A stretch of DNA of 64,000 bases from positions 62,001 to 126,000 of the forward strand of contig NZ_BNBD01000010.1 of NCBI RefSeq assembly GCF_014654785.1, in the 5' to 3' direction. Position 1 is the first letter of the stretch, and each line of letters begins with the position of its first letter. Shown piece after piece: positions 33,744-42,665 of this stretch. The translations under genes were made by a program, and so were the position numbers. The notes under the pieces are model-generated. The model saw only the letters and a list, made by a program, of their open reading frames with translations, had not been told where the DNA came from and did not search any database. This DNA is from Streptomyces mashuensis (lineage in GTDB: Bacteria; Actinomycetota; Actinomycetes; Streptomycetales; Streptomycetaceae).

Positions 33744-35282
33744 TCAGCAGGAGGTCACCCAGCCGCCCTGGCACGTGCCGGCGGGGCTGGGCGCTGTCGT
33801 GGCGTACCCGGGGCCCGACGTGGAGCCCGTGGCCGGGCCGCCCGTCGGCTCGGGCGTGGGTTCCGTCGTCGGTGCGTCCGTGGCGTCGCCGGTCGCGCTC
33901 GTGTCCGGCGTCGGGCCGGCCGTCGGCGTGGCGCCGCCACCCGTGCCCGCGCTCCCGTCGCCGCCGCGCAGCGCGACGATCGCCGCGGTGCCGCCGGCGA
34001 TCAGAGCCAGCGTCAGGACGGCGGCCAGCACCCACCACAGGGCCGCCCGCCGCCCGTCCGTGCCGGGCCGGACCGGCAGCACCGGACCCGGCACCGGCCC
34101 GTACCCGGCGCCGGATCCGGACCCGGAGCCGGACCCCGTGCCGCCGGTACCGCCCGACCCCGGCCCCGGACCGTGGGCCGCCCCGGGCCCGGCCTGGCGC
34201 ACCGGCTCACCCCACGACCCGGAGGTGCTCTGCCCACCGGTGGTGCCCACGGCACCGAAGACCGCGCCGGCGGACCCCGGGCCCGCGCCGGGCCCGGGCG
34301 GAGGCGGCAGCGGGCCGGGCAGGGGCCCCGGCAGCGGACCCGCCGGGGCCGTGGGGACGTACGTCGGCGTGGGCGCCTGGGTGAGGCGGCCGCTCGCCAC
34401 CGCGTCCAGCAGGCGCTCGGCCTCCGCCGAGCCCATGCGGGCCTCCGGGTCCTTGCGCAGCAGCCCCTCCAGCACGGGCGTCAGCGGCCCGGCCCGCCGG
34501 GGCGGCGGCGGGTCCTCGTCGACCACGGCCCGCAAGGTGCTCAGCGGGTTCTCTCGGCGGAACGGCGAGACGCCCTCCACGGCCACGTACAGCAGCGCGC
34601 CCAGCGACCACAGGTCGGAGGGGATGCCCGGACGCCGGCCGGTCGCCCGCTCCGGGGCCAGATAGTCGGGCGAGCCGATCAGGTCGCCGGTGCGCGTGAG
34701 CGTGCCCGCGCCCTCCACCAGCGCGATGCCGAAGTCGGTGAGCACGACCCGGCCGCCCGCCTCCAGCAGCACGTTCGCCGGCTTCACGTCGCGGTGGAGC
34801 ACGCCCGACGCGTGGGCCGCGCGCAGCCCGCCCAGGATCATCCCGCCGATCCTGGCGGCCTCCTTGGGCTCCAGCACCCCTTCGCGGGCCAGCACGTCGG
34901 CGAGCGACTCGCCGCGCACCAGCTCCATCACGATCCACGGGCGCCCCTGCTGTTCCACCACGTCGTGCACGGTGATGACACTGGGGTGGCTGATTCTCGC
35001 CGCCGCCCGTGCCTCCTGCTTCAGCCGTGCGTACAGCACCCGGACGTCGTCCTCGGCCATGGTCTCCGGCGCCCGGACCTCCTTGGCCGCCACCTCCCGG
35101 TCCAGCACCTCGTCCAGGGCCAGCCACACCACGCCCATGCCGCCGTGCCCCAGCCGGCGCAGGAGCCGGTACCGCCCGGCCACCAGGGGGCGCGGGCCCG
35201 TGGCGTCCCCGCCGTACCCGCCGGCCCCGTCGTCCCCGCCCGCGCCGCCGTACCTGCCGTTTCCCCCGTCACTGCCGCCCAT
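33744..35282 (-). CDS. Transmembrane Ser/Thr protein kinase (PknB-like)
   Basis: 512 residues, ATG at 35282 with AAGGGGGA 9 bases upstream. Gly-rich 30-residue leader, then a complete Hanks-type kinase at about 37-300: GHGGMGVVWLALDE, VAAKEVRAP (VAxK Lys), HRDVKPANVLL catalytic loop, LTDFGIAL and DYLAPERATG. A long Pro/Gly/Ser juxtamembrane region is followed by one membrane helix (ALWWVLAAVLTLALIAGGTA) and a short Thr/Pro-rich outside tail with two Cys at the end. No PASTA domains. It likely phosphorylates cytoplasmic targets in response to an envelope signal. All catalytic residues are present. Confidence 0.93.
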   Translation of the reverse strand: MGGSDGGNGRYGGAGGDDGAGGYGGDATGPRPLVAGRYRLLRRLGHGGMGVVWLALDEVLDREVAAKEVRAPETMAEDDVRVLYARLKQEARAAARISHPSVITVHDVVEQQGRPWIVMELVRGESLADVLAREGVLEPKEAARIGGMILGGLRAAHASGVLHRDVKPANVLLEAGGRVVLTDFGIALVEGAGTLTRTGDLIGSPDYLAPERATGRRPGIPSDLWSLGALLYVAVEGVSPFRRENPLSTLRAVVDEDPPPPRRAGPLTPVLEGLLRKDPEARMGSAEAERLLDAVASGRLTQAPTPTYVPTAPAGPLPGPLPGPLPPPPGPGAGPGSAGAVFGAVGTTGGQSTSGSWGEPVRQAGPGAAHGPGPGSGGTGGTGSGSGSGSGAGYGPVPGPVLPVRPGTDGRRAALWWVLAAVLTLALIAGGTAAIVALRGGDGSAGTGGGATPTAGPTPDTSATGDATDAPTTEPTPEPTGGPATGSTSGPGYATTAPSPAGTCQGGWVTSC

Positions 35283-35459
35283 GGCGTACGTCCCCCTTCG
35301 GGGCCGGCACCCGCGGTGCGCCGTGGGCGTCCGGACCACACTGGCTGGGACGTACCGGTGGCCGGGACCGTTCCCCACGGCGGGTAAAGGCCGTGTGAAG
35401 GCCCGGAAGGGTGAATTCCGGCCAAGATCGGATGCCGTGGAGCGTACCCCGCCGTCGCG

Positions 35460-36038
35460 TCAGGCCGCGCCCAGCGGCACGCCGCAGCGCAGGTTCCAGC
35501 GGCCGGCGCGGCCGCTGAGCTCCGTCAGGGTGAGCGGGGCGACGTCCAGGCGCCAGAACGCGGCCGGCGGGAGCCGCAGCGCGTGCACCACCGCCGCGCG
35601 GACCACCGCCGGGTCCGCCACCGCCAGCACGCGGCCGCCGTCGCCCACCGTCAGGCCGTCGAGCCACGCACCGACGCGGCCGGTCAGTTCCGTCACGCTC
35701 TCGCCGCCGTGCGGCGCGGCGTCCGGGTCCGCCAGCCAGGCGGCCAGCCCCTCCGCCTCGTGCGCGGCGACGTCGGCCAGCGCCCGGCCGCGCCAGCGGC
35801 CCGCATCGAGGTCCCGCAGCGCCGGCTCCGGCCCGGCGGCGGACAGGCCGAGCGCGGCGGCCGTCTCCCGGCAGCGCACGGACGGCGCGGTGACGACCCG
35901 TCCGGCCCCGGGCACGGACCCGGCCGCGGCCCGCGCCCGGGCGGCGCCCGCCGCGTCCAGCGGCGCGTCGTCGTCGAACCGCGCCTCCCGCAGCGCCTCC
36001 CCGCCCGCCGGCGAGATCAACATCACACGTACCGTCAT
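35460..36038 (-). CDS. Histidine-phosphatase-fold protein without the catalytic His
   Basis: 192 residues, ATG at 36038 with GGAGG just upstream. Phosphoglycerate-mutase-like core: TAPSVRCRETAAALGL, LRDLDAGRWRGRALADVAAH, DPDAAPHGGESVTELTGRVG and VLAVADPAVVRAAVVHALRL. The N-terminal RHG motif is replaced by LISPAGGEALRE, and the second catalytic His position (ADPAVV) is not His, so it cannot be a normal phosphatase. It diverges from the riboswitch-controlled cbtB-cbtA genes. By my recollection similar genes neighbour cobalt transport genes elsewhere in Streptomyces. A link to cobalamin or alpha-ribazole metabolism is plausible but unproven. Confidence 0.7.
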   Translation of the reverse strand: MTVRVMLISPAGGEALREARFDDDAPLDAAGAARARAAAGSVPGAGRVVTAPSVRCRETAAALGLSAAGPEPALRDLDAGRWRGRALADVAAHEAEGLAAWLADPDAAPHGGESVTELTGRVGAWLDGLTVGDGGRVLAVADPAVVRAAVVHALRLPPAAFWRLDVAPLTLTELSGRAGRWNLRCGVPLGAA

Positions 36039-36164
36039 GCTCCTCCGTCCTCCCCGGCCGGGGGCGCCCCGCGCCACGGGCCCATCCGACCACGGGCGTT
36101 GGCCCGGGGCGTACGCGGGGTGCACGCATCCGCACGCCCGTGGCGCAGTGATCCCCCAGGCGGT

Positions 36165-36325
36165 ACCTTCACGTGGACATGACGACGGTGCAATCGGAAG
36201 CCGGTGCGAATCCGGCACGGTCGCGCCACTGTGAGCCGGCACTGCCCACGGAGCGATCCGCGGGCGGCGGCCGGTGAGTCAGACCCGGCACCGCCGTCGA
36301 GCACCAACGACCGGGACGCGTGTTC
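36165..36325 (+). ncRNA. Cobalamin (B12) riboswitch
   Basis: The core ggaagccggtgcgaatccgg followed by cacggtcgcgccactg (B12 box gccactg at 36225-36231) is the signature of AdoCbl riboswitches; the 3' element gccggtgagtcagacc lies near 36270-36285. It precedes cbtB and should switch off cobalt uptake when B12 is plentiful. The outer ends are approximate. Confidence 0.92.
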
Positions 36326-36341
36326 CCCAGGAGGTACTGCC

Positions 36342-36566
36342 ATGGCCCAGTCGGCCGCACCCGCGACCAGCAACCCCGCCCTGCCGGAGGTCGCCCCCAT
36401 CTCTCTCAAGGCGATCGCCCCGTGGGCGGTCTTCACCGGCATCCTGATGCTGGTCCTGCTCTACTTCGTCGGCGCGGAGCAGGGGGCCACCTCCCTCATC
36501 TCCGGCGAGGCCGTCCACGAGTGGGTCCACGACGGACGTCACCTGCTCGGCTTCCCCTGCCACTGA
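36342..36566 (+). CDS. cbtB: Cobalt transporter subunit CbtB
   Basis: 74 residues, ATG with AGGAGG 7 bases upstream. One membrane helix (AIAPWAVFTGILMLVLLYFVG) and a His-rich C terminus, HEWVHDGRHLLGFPCH, as expected for CbtB, the small partner of CbtA. It is directly downstream of the B12 riboswitch, and its stop overlaps or abuts the cbtA start. It imports Co2+ for corrin synthesis together with CbtA. Confidence 0.92.
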   Translation: MAQSAAPATSNPALPEVAPISLKAIAPWAVFTGILMLVLLYFVGAEQGATSLISGEAVHEWVHDGRHLLGFPCH

Positions 36567-37378
36567 TGCCGGGAGCAGCACGTCCTGTGAACGCCGCACC
36601 GCACAGCCCTCCCCCCGCCGCGTCCGTGCGGGCCCTCCTCGTCCGCGGCATGCTCGCCGGCCTCGCCGCCGGCGTGCTGGCGCTGATCACCGCCTATCTG
36701 ATGGGCGAGCGCCACGTCGACGCCGCCATCGCCTTCGAGGAGGCCCACAGCCACGAGCACGGCGGTGAGGAGCTCGTCAGCCGCACGATGCAGGCCACCG
36801 GCGGCCTCGCCACCGGCGTCCTCGTCTACGGCGTCGCCCTCGGCGGCATCGCCGCGCTGGCCTACTGCGTGGCCCTGGGCCGCGTCGGCCGGTTCGGCCC
36901 GCGGGCCACCGCGGCCCTCACGGGCCTCGGCGGCTTCGTCGCCGTCTTCCTCGTCCCCTTCCTCAAGTACCCCGCCAACCCGCCCGCCGTGGGCGACCCC
37001 GACACCATCGGCCAGCGCACCGCCCTGTTCTTCCTGATGGTCGCGCTGAGCGTGCTGCTCTGCGTCGCGGCCGTCATCCTGGGCCGCCGCCTGGCCCCCC
37101 GCCTGGGCAACTGGTACGCCACCGTGGCGGCCGGCGCCGCCCTGGCGGTCGCCGTCGGGCTGGCCTTCGCCTTCCTCCCGTCCGGCGAGAACGTGCCCGA
37201 GGGCTTCCCGGCGACGCTGCTCTGGCAGTTCCGCCTCGACTCCCTGACCATCGAGTGCGTGCTGTGGACCGGGTACGCCCTGGTCTTCGGCGAACTGGCC
37301 GAACGGCTCCTGGCCCCCCGGGCCGTGACCGCCCCCGCCGCCCCGGCGGCCGGGAGCGCCACCACGCCCACGGGCTGA
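36566..37378 (+). CDS. cbtA: Cobalt transporter CbtA
   Basis: 270 residues if it starts at the ATG at 36566, which shares bases with the cbtB stop (TGATG); a GTG at 36587 with GGGAG upstream would give 263. Six or so membrane helices. The characteristic CbtA start VRALLVRGMLAGLAAGVLAL is followed by a His-rich loop (EEAHSHEHGGEE), then ATGGLATGVLVYGVALGGIA. The C-terminal helices carry WTGYALVFGELAER. Co-transcribed with cbtB under the B12 riboswitch and followed by a strong terminator. Confidence 0.9.
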   Translation: MPGAARPVNAAPHSPPPAASVRALLVRGMLAGLAAGVLALITAYLMGERHVDAAIAFEEAHSHEHGGEELVSRTMQATGGLATGVLVYGVALGGIAALAYCVALGRVGRFGPRATAALTGLGGFVAVFLVPFLKYPANPPAVGDPDTIGQRTALFFLMVALSVLLCVAAVILGRRLAPRLGNWYATVAAGAALAVAVGLAFAFLPSGENVPEGFPATLLWQFRLDSLTIECVLWTGYALVFGELAERLLAPRAVTAPAAPAAGSATTPTG

Positions 37379-37393
37379 GCCAACGTCACCCCC

Positions 37394-37435
37394 CGCCGGC
37401 CCCCGGCGCCCCCGAACGGGCGCCGGGGGCCGGCG
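37394..37435 (+). terminator. 18-bp stem terminator after cbtA
   Basis: cgccggcccccggcgccc and gggcgccgggggccggcg pair perfectly around the 6-base loop ccgaac, 15 bases after the cbtA stop. One of the strongest hairpins in the window. Confidence 0.85.
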
Positions 37436-37575
37436 CGTTCCCCCACGCCTCCCCGTTGATCAACTGCCCGCCGGCACCGGTGCTGGACGTGCGCGAACCG
37501 GCGAGTACGGTAAGGGCGGAGCCCGCTCGGCCAGGGGCGTCACCAGTACGGGCACGACGGGGGAGCACGGGGGCC

Positions 37576-38313
37576 ATGGAACGACGCACGACCGCACCGC
37601 CTTTCACCCACCACGACCCGGAGCTGCTCACCGCGGCCCTCGCGGAGCTGCCCGGCGCCGCGGTGCGGGCCTTCACCGACTCCTGGGACGACCTGCCGGC
37701 CGACAGCCACCTGGGCACCGCGGCGCCGTACCGCTTCCGCCGCTACGGCCGCTTCCGCCTCCTCGGTGCCGGCGGCACCGGCCCCACCGCCCTCGAACCC
37801 CTGCCGCACGCCCCGTTCTTCCAGGACCGGTCGGTGAACAAGGTGCACGGCGGCGTCCACCGCGTCTTCGCCCCGCTGGCGGAGACCGTGGCGGCCGGGC
37901 CCGCGCTGCGCACCGTCGTCCGCACCCTCCTGGACCACCTGCCCGGCCCCCGCGCCGGCATCGACACCTGCGGCGTCCACCAGATACGCGTGGTCGCCAC
38001 CCCGGACGCCGAGGGCCACCCGGCCCCGGAGGGCGTGCACCGCGACGGCCACTGGTACGTGGCCCAGGTGCTGCTCCGCCGCGACGGCGTCCACGGCGCC
38101 GAGTCCCGCCTGTACGACCTGGACGAACGGCTGGTGCACCGGGCGACGCTCACCGCGCCGCTGGAGACCATCGTCCTGGACGACCGGCGCGTGCTGCACG
38201 GCGTGTCCCCGGTCCGCCCGGCCCCCGGTGCGCGCCGCGGCGTCCGCGACATGCTGCTCGTCGACTTCTTCCCGTCCGACCCCACCCACGACACCGACCC
38301 CGGAAGGGCATGA
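37576..38313 (+). CDS. 2-oxoglutarate-Fe(II) dioxygenase family protein (amino-acid hydroxylase type)
   Basis: 245 residues, ATG at 37576 after a G-rich site. The pattern fits the short 2OG-Fe dioxygenase family that includes isoleucine hydroxylases and BsmA: HAPFFQDRSVNKVHGGVHRVF, then the iron facial triad HxD in PEGVHRDGHWYVAQVLL, and VLHGVSPVRPAPGARRG with the last His and the 2OG-binding Arg. No signal or membrane segment. It overlaps the SRPBCC gene by 4 bases (ATGA), so they form a two-gene operon. Free amino acids are the usual substrates. Confidence 0.8.
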   Translation: MERRTTAPPFTHHDPELLTAALAELPGAAVRAFTDSWDDLPADSHLGTAAPYRFRRYGRFRLLGAGGTGPTALEPLPHAPFFQDRSVNKVHGGVHRVFAPLAETVAAGPALRTVVRTLLDHLPGPRAGIDTCGVHQIRVVATPDAEGHPAPEGVHRDGHWYVAQVLLRRDGVHGAESRLYDLDERLVHRATLTAPLETIVLDDRRVLHGVSPVRPAPGARRGVRDMLLVDFFPSDPTHDTDPGRA

Positions 38314-38834
38314 CCGTGCGTTTCGAAGAAGGACTGACCCTCAGCGAGGAGATCCACCTCGCCGCCTCCCCCGCCGAGGTCTGGAAGCTGGTGACCGACA
38401 TCGAGCTGCCCACCCGCTTCAGCCCCGAGCTGAAGCGCGTCGAGTGGCTCGACGGCGCCACGGAACCGGCGGTCGGCGCCCGCTTCGCCGGCCACAACGA
38501 GAACGAGCACGTCGGCGCCTGGGAGACCCACTCCCAGGTGGTCGGACTGGAGCACGAGCGGCGGTTCGCCTGGGCGATCTCCGTGCCGGACGGCCGCTAC
38601 GGCGACAGCAGCCCCGAGGCGCCCATAGCCACCTGGTCGTTCGACCTCGTCCCCGAGGACGGCGGCACCCTCCTGCGGCAGACCGTCGTGATCGGCCCCG
38701 CCCGGTCCGGCGTCACCGTGGCCATCGAGCAGAACCCGGAGAGGGCCGAGCGGATCGCGGAGGGGCGTGTGGCCATGCTGCGCGGTGGCATGCGGGCGAC
38801 GCTGGAGGGTGTCCGGGAGCTGGTATCCGGGTGA
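38310..38834 (+). CDS. SRPBCC (START-like) domain protein
   Basis: 174 residues, ATG overlapping the dioxygenase stop. Bet-v-1/polyketide-cyclase-like fold: LSEEIHLAASPAEVWKLVTD, LPTRFSPELKRVEWLDGATE, THSQVVGLEHERRFAWAI, TWSFDLVPEDGGTLLRQTV and the long C-terminal helix EGRVAMLRGGMRATLEGVRE. Such proteins bind hydrophobic ligands or act as cyclases/dehydratases. Coupled translation with the dioxygenase suggests it handles a related molecule. Confidence 0.8.
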   Translation: MTVRFEEGLTLSEEIHLAASPAEVWKLVTDIELPTRFSPELKRVEWLDGATEPAVGARFAGHNENEHVGAWETHSQVVGLEHERRFAWAISVPDGRYGDSSPEAPIATWSFDLVPEDGGTLLRQTVVIGPARSGVTVAIEQNPERAERIAEGRVAMLRGGMRATLEGVRELVSG

Positions 38835-38894
38835 ACTCGGCGGGCCCGGCCGGGAAAGTCCGGGAAATCACGGCCGGTGGATCATCGTGAGTGC

Positions 38895-39827
38895 ATGACC
38901 ACCACCAAGGCCATCGTGTTCGACGCCTTCGGCCCCGCCGAGGTGCTCCGCCTCACCGATGCCGACCTCCCCGTGCCCGGCCCCGGGGAGGTCCGCGTCG
39001 CCGTCCGCTGCGCGGGGGTCAACCCGCTCGACCACAAGATCCGCAGCGGCGCCATGGCCGGTGTCGTGCCGGTCGGACTGCCGCACGTGCCGGGCGTCGA
39101 GGCGTCGGGCGTCGTGGAGGCCGTGGGGGAGGGCGTCGCCGGCATCGCGGCGGGCGACGCCGTGCTGGGCCGCACGGTCACGGGCGCGTACGCCGAGCAC
39201 GCGCTGGCCCGCGCCGACCAGCTGGTGGTCAAACCGCTGTCCCTGCCCTGGGAGGAGGCGGCGGCCCTGCCCGTGGCGGCCGAGACCGCCTGGCGGGTGA
39301 TGGACCTGCTCGCCCTGCGCGAGGGCGAGACCCTGCTCGTGCACGGTGCGGCCGGGGGCGTGGGGACGCTCGCGGTGCAGTTCGCGCGGGCCCGGGGCGC
39401 CCGGGTCATCGGCACGGCGAGCACCTTCAACCACGAGTACCTGCGGGGCCTGGGCGCGGTGCCGGTGACGTACGGCGAGGGGCTGGCCGAACGGGTGCGG
39501 GCGGTGGCGCCCGACGGGGTGGACGCCGCCCTGGACGCGGTCGGCAAGGGCGACGCCGTCTGGGTCTCGGTGGAAGTGACCGGCGGTGCGGACCGCGTGG
39601 TGAGCATCGCCGACCCCGAGGGCGCCCGGCTGCACAAGGCCCGGTTCAGCTCCGGCGAGGTGCCGCCGCGCCCGGTGCCCGCCCTGGAGGCGGCCCTGGC
39701 CCTGCACGAGGCCGGCAGCCTCCAGCTGCCCATCCACCGGGTCTACCCGCTGAGCGAGGCGGCCGAGGCCCACCGGGCCAGCGAGCACGGCCACCTGACG
39801 GGGAAGATCGTCCTGGCCGTGGTCTGA
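38895..39827 (+). CDS. Zinc-free MDR-family NADP-dependent quinone/enone oxidoreductase
   Basis: 310 residues, ATG at 38895; the upstream catcgtgagtgc suggests a leaderless or weakly initiated transcript. Medium-chain dehydrogenase/reductase of the zeta-crystallin type. Catalytic GroES-like half with CAGVNPLDHKIRSGAM and PHVPGVEASGVVEAVG; nucleotide motif LLVHGAAGGVGTLAVQFA; C-terminal ending HRASEHGHLTGKIVLAVV. No zinc-binding Cys cluster. It reduces quinones or enones with NADPH. Single gene; no specific physiological role evident. Confidence 0.88.
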   Translation: MTTTKAIVFDAFGPAEVLRLTDADLPVPGPGEVRVAVRCAGVNPLDHKIRSGAMAGVVPVGLPHVPGVEASGVVEAVGEGVAGIAAGDAVLGRTVTGAYAEHALARADQLVVKPLSLPWEEAAALPVAAETAWRVMDLLALREGETLLVHGAAGGVGTLAVQFARARGARVIGTASTFNHEYLRGLGAVPVTYGEGLAERVRAVAPDGVDAALDAVGKGDAVWVSVEVTGGADRVVSIADPEGARLHKARFSSGEVPPRPVPALEAALALHEAGSLQLPIHRVYPLSEAAEAHRASEHGHLTGKIVLAVV

Positions 39828-40444
39828 GCGTCACCCGGTGCGGCTGCCCGGCCGTAACGCGATACACCGGGTACGGGCGGCATCGGCTGATACAGGAGGC
39901 ATAACGGACGGCCTGCATCAGGCCGATCTCGGAGCAACCCATCGGCCCGTTCACCCGTCCGCGCAGCGGCCGCGGGAGCCGTCCCGGCAGGGCGGGGACG
40001 GGAGTTGCCACAGGTCACCCCAGGGGCGGCGGGAGGGGGTGCGGCTGCGGTCCGCCGCCGGTACCCGGAAGCAGGCCTATGACTTTCGGCCATGCCATGG
40101 CCAACACCCTCCGGCAACCTCTCCGGTGCGCCCCGCGCCGCGTTCAACCATGCCGCACTATATGGCTGAGCGGTCGGGGCGCAGCGATGCGTCCCGGAGC
40201 CGGGGCACCCGTGTGCCCGGCGCCGCGTCGAACGCGCGGCCCCGGCTCCGGCCGCGCGGCCCGGCACCGGGGCATCGGCGTCCCGGGCGGGCAGGGGGAG
40301 CGGTGCGCGGCCGGGTGGGGAGTCCGGCCGCCGGGGGCCGGCCCGGGGTTTCACTCATCGTGCGTGCGTGCCATGACCGGGCACCGCGCATTGTCTTGCG
40401 GACGCCGCGCACCCCACGCGTGGGCCGTCCTGGGGGGAGAAGGC
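39828..40444. other. 617-base gene-free region upstream of the polysaccharide cluster
   Basis: No gene with a start site and good codon pattern on either strand. It contains a 15-bp palindrome ggccatg-c-catggcc at 40088-40102, an A/T-rich spot tatatg at 40159-40164 and many G-runs. It probably carries the promoter and a long leader of the cluster; no known riboswitch was recognised. Confidence 0.6.
40088..40102. promoter_or_regulatory. 15-bp palindrome upstream of the polysaccharide cluster
   Basis: ggccatg-c-catggcc, perfect arms of 7 bp, about 340 bases before the first gene of the cluster. Possible operator; position is the only support. Confidence 0.3.
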
Positions 40445-42604
40445 ATGGGGCACGGAAGACGCACGGTCGCGACCCTCGTCGCGGCCGTCCTGATGACGCT
40501 GGCGCTGCCGGCCGCGGTGGCGGGCGCCGCGGAGGCCGCCCCCCGCGTCGACCTGCGCGTCCTCGTCGTGGACGACGGCGGGCCGGCCGTGGAGGCCGTC
40601 CGCACGGAGCTGGAGACCGCCGGCACGCCCTACACCCGGGTCGACCTCGGGGACAGCGCGCGCCCGCGCGTCGACCAGGCGTTCCTGAGCGACACCGTCG
40701 ACGGCCGGGCCCGGGCCCGGTACCAGGGCGTGGTGCTGCCCAACGACAACCCGTTCGGCACCGGCTCCCCGGAGATGGCCGCGCTCGCCGACTACGAGAA
40801 ACGTTTCGGCATACGGCAGCTGGACGCCTACACCTACGCCCGTCCCGCCGTGGGCCTGAACACCGGCTGGTCCGGCACCCTGGACGGCACCGCGGCGCAG
40901 GTCACGGCCGCCGGCGCCACCGGCCCCTTCGGCTACCTGCGGAAGAACGTCCCGTTCGAGAACAACGACAGGAACGTCGGCGAGAGCTACGGACACCTCG
41001 CCACCCCGCTGGACCGGCAGGCGGACGGCGCCACGTTCACCCCGTACGTCGAGGCGCCCGTGCCCGGCACCGGCCGGCCCGGCTCGCTGATCGGCCAGTA
41101 CACCCACGACGGCCGCAGCGAACTGGTCGTCACCTTCGTCTACAACCACTACCAGACCCAGTTCCGCCTGCTCGCGCGCGGCATGGTCGAGTGGCTCACC
41201 CAGGGCGTCCACCTCGGCGCCGCCCGCAACTACTTCGCGCTGCACGTCGACGACGTGTTCGCCTCCGACGACCGCTGGGACTCGCAGCTCAACTGCACCC
41301 CGGGCGACGTCGACTGCCCGCCGGGCAGCCCCGAGAACGACCCCATCCGGATGACCCCGGCCGACGCCCAGTACGCCCGCCAGTGGTCCCGCGACCACGG
41401 CCTCACCCTGGACCTGGCGTTCAACGGCGGCGGCAGCGAGTCCTACAAGGACGCCCACGCCGGCAGCGACCCGCTCGCCGCGCAGCTCCTGGCCGACCAG
41501 AACGCCTACCGGTGGATCAACCACACGTACAACCACCCCTTCCTGGGATGTGTCCAGGACACCTCCGTCGTGCCGTGGCGGTGCGCCACCGACGCGCAGG
41601 GCAACGTCCGGTGGACCGGCCGCGCACAGATCACCGCGCAGATCGAGGACAACCGCGCCTGGGCCGCCCGCAACCGGCTCGCCTCCGACAAGGAGGAACT
41701 GGTCACCGGTGAGCACTCGGGCCTGCGGACCCTGCCGCAACAGCCCACCGACAACCCCGAGCTGGCCCCCGCCCTCACGCAGACCGGCGTGACCTGGCTC
41801 GGCAGCGACACCTCGCGCGAGTACGACCAGCGCACGCTCGGCCCCTCGCTGACCGTGCCGCGCTACCCCATGAACGTCTTCTACAACGCCGGCAAGGCCG
41901 CCGAGCAGGTCGACGAGTACAACTGGATCTACACCCGCAAGGCCGACGGCGGCAGCGGCCTGTGCGAGAGCTCCGCCAACACCACCTGCCTGCCCGGCCC
42001 CCTCGCCCGTGACACCGGCTACACCGACTACATCGTGCCCCTGGAGAGCCGCATCGCCCTGGGTCACGCCCTGGCCAACGACCCGCGGCCGCACTTCATC
42101 CACCAGTCGAACCTCGCCGAGGAACGCATCGGCTACAAGCCGGTGGAGAAGCTCCTGGCCGACTACCGCGCCCTGTTCGCCGACAGCACGCCGCTGGTGA
42201 ACCTGCGCATGCGCGACATCGGCGCCGAGCTGCACCGGCGCACCGCCTGGGCCGCGGCCGTGAAGGACGGCAAGGTCACCGCCCACCGCATCGGCGACCG
42301 CGTCACCGTCCAGGCACCCGCCGGTGTGGAGGCCGTCGCCACCCTGCCCACCGGCACGCTCCAGCTGCACGGCACCAGTGCCTCCGTGCCCTTCGGCGGC
42401 GCCTACGCCGGTGCCCGCTCCGGCTGGGCCGCGCCCGCCGCCGGCGAGACCGAGGTCGCCCTCCTCCTGCCCGGCACCACGCCCTCCGCCCGCGACCGCG
42501 CCGGCCGCGCCGCCCGGGTGCAGGCACCCGCCCCGGCCCTGCCGGTGCCCCCGGGCGTCAGCCGCCGCGTGCCCTACGGGCCCGGCGACACCGTACGACG
42601 CTGA
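40445..42604 (+). CDS. Secreted Agd3-like (CE18) polysaccharide deacetylase
   Basis: 719 residues, ATG with GGGAGAAGG just upstream; signal peptide at about 1-29 (TLVAAVLMTLALPAAVAGAA). An N-terminal Rossmann-like domain (VDLRVLVVDDGGPAVEAVRT, FLSDTVDGRARARYQGVVLP) is followed by a deacetylase barrel with NYFALHVDDVFASDDRWD (Asp metal ligand region) and WINHTYNHPFLGC (HxxxH). This layout is that of fungal Agd3, which N-deacetylates galactosaminogalactan. It likely de-N-acetylates an aminosugar polymer outside the cell, giving it positive charge for adhesion. First gene of the cluster, 61 bases before the GT4 gene. Confidence 0.8.
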   Translation: MGHGRRTVATLVAAVLMTLALPAAVAGAAEAAPRVDLRVLVVDDGGPAVEAVRTELETAGTPYTRVDLGDSARPRVDQAFLSDTVDGRARARYQGVVLPNDNPFGTGSPEMAALADYEKRFGIRQLDAYTYARPAVGLNTGWSGTLDGTAAQVTAAGATGPFGYLRKNVPFENNDRNVGESYGHLATPLDRQADGATFTPYVEAPVPGTGRPGSLIGQYTHDGRSELVVTFVYNHYQTQFRLLARGMVEWLTQGVHLGAARNYFALHVDDVFASDDRWDSQLNCTPGDVDCPPGSPENDPIRMTPADAQYARQWSRDHGLTLDLAFNGGGSESYKDAHAGSDPLAAQLLADQNAYRWINHTYNHPFLGCVQDTSVVPWRCATDAQGNVRWTGRAQITAQIEDNRAWAARNRLASDKEELVTGEHSGLRTLPQQPTDNPELAPALTQTGVTWLGSDTSREYDQRTLGPSLTVPRYPMNVFYNAGKAAEQVDEYNWIYTRKADGGSGLCESSANTTCLPGPLARDTGYTDYIVPLESRIALGHALANDPRPHFIHQSNLAEERIGYKPVEKLLADYRALFADSTPLVNLRMRDIGAELHRRTAWAAAVKDGKVTAHRIGDRVTVQAPAGVEAVATLPTGTLQLHGTSASVPFGGAYAGARSGWAAPAAGETEVALLLPGTTPSARDRAGRAARVQAPAPALPVPPGVSRRVPYGPGDTVRR

Positions 42605-42665
42605 CCCGCACCGCCTCTTCCGTGCCCCCGCCCCGCACCCTCGTTTCCGGAGAGAACACACCTCA

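Noticed and set aside
39743..40354. 203-codon minus-strand frame in the gene-free region before the polysaccharide cluster
   Set aside because: Pro/Arg/Ala-rich without recognisable motif, overlaps the end of the MDR gene antisense, no start signal.
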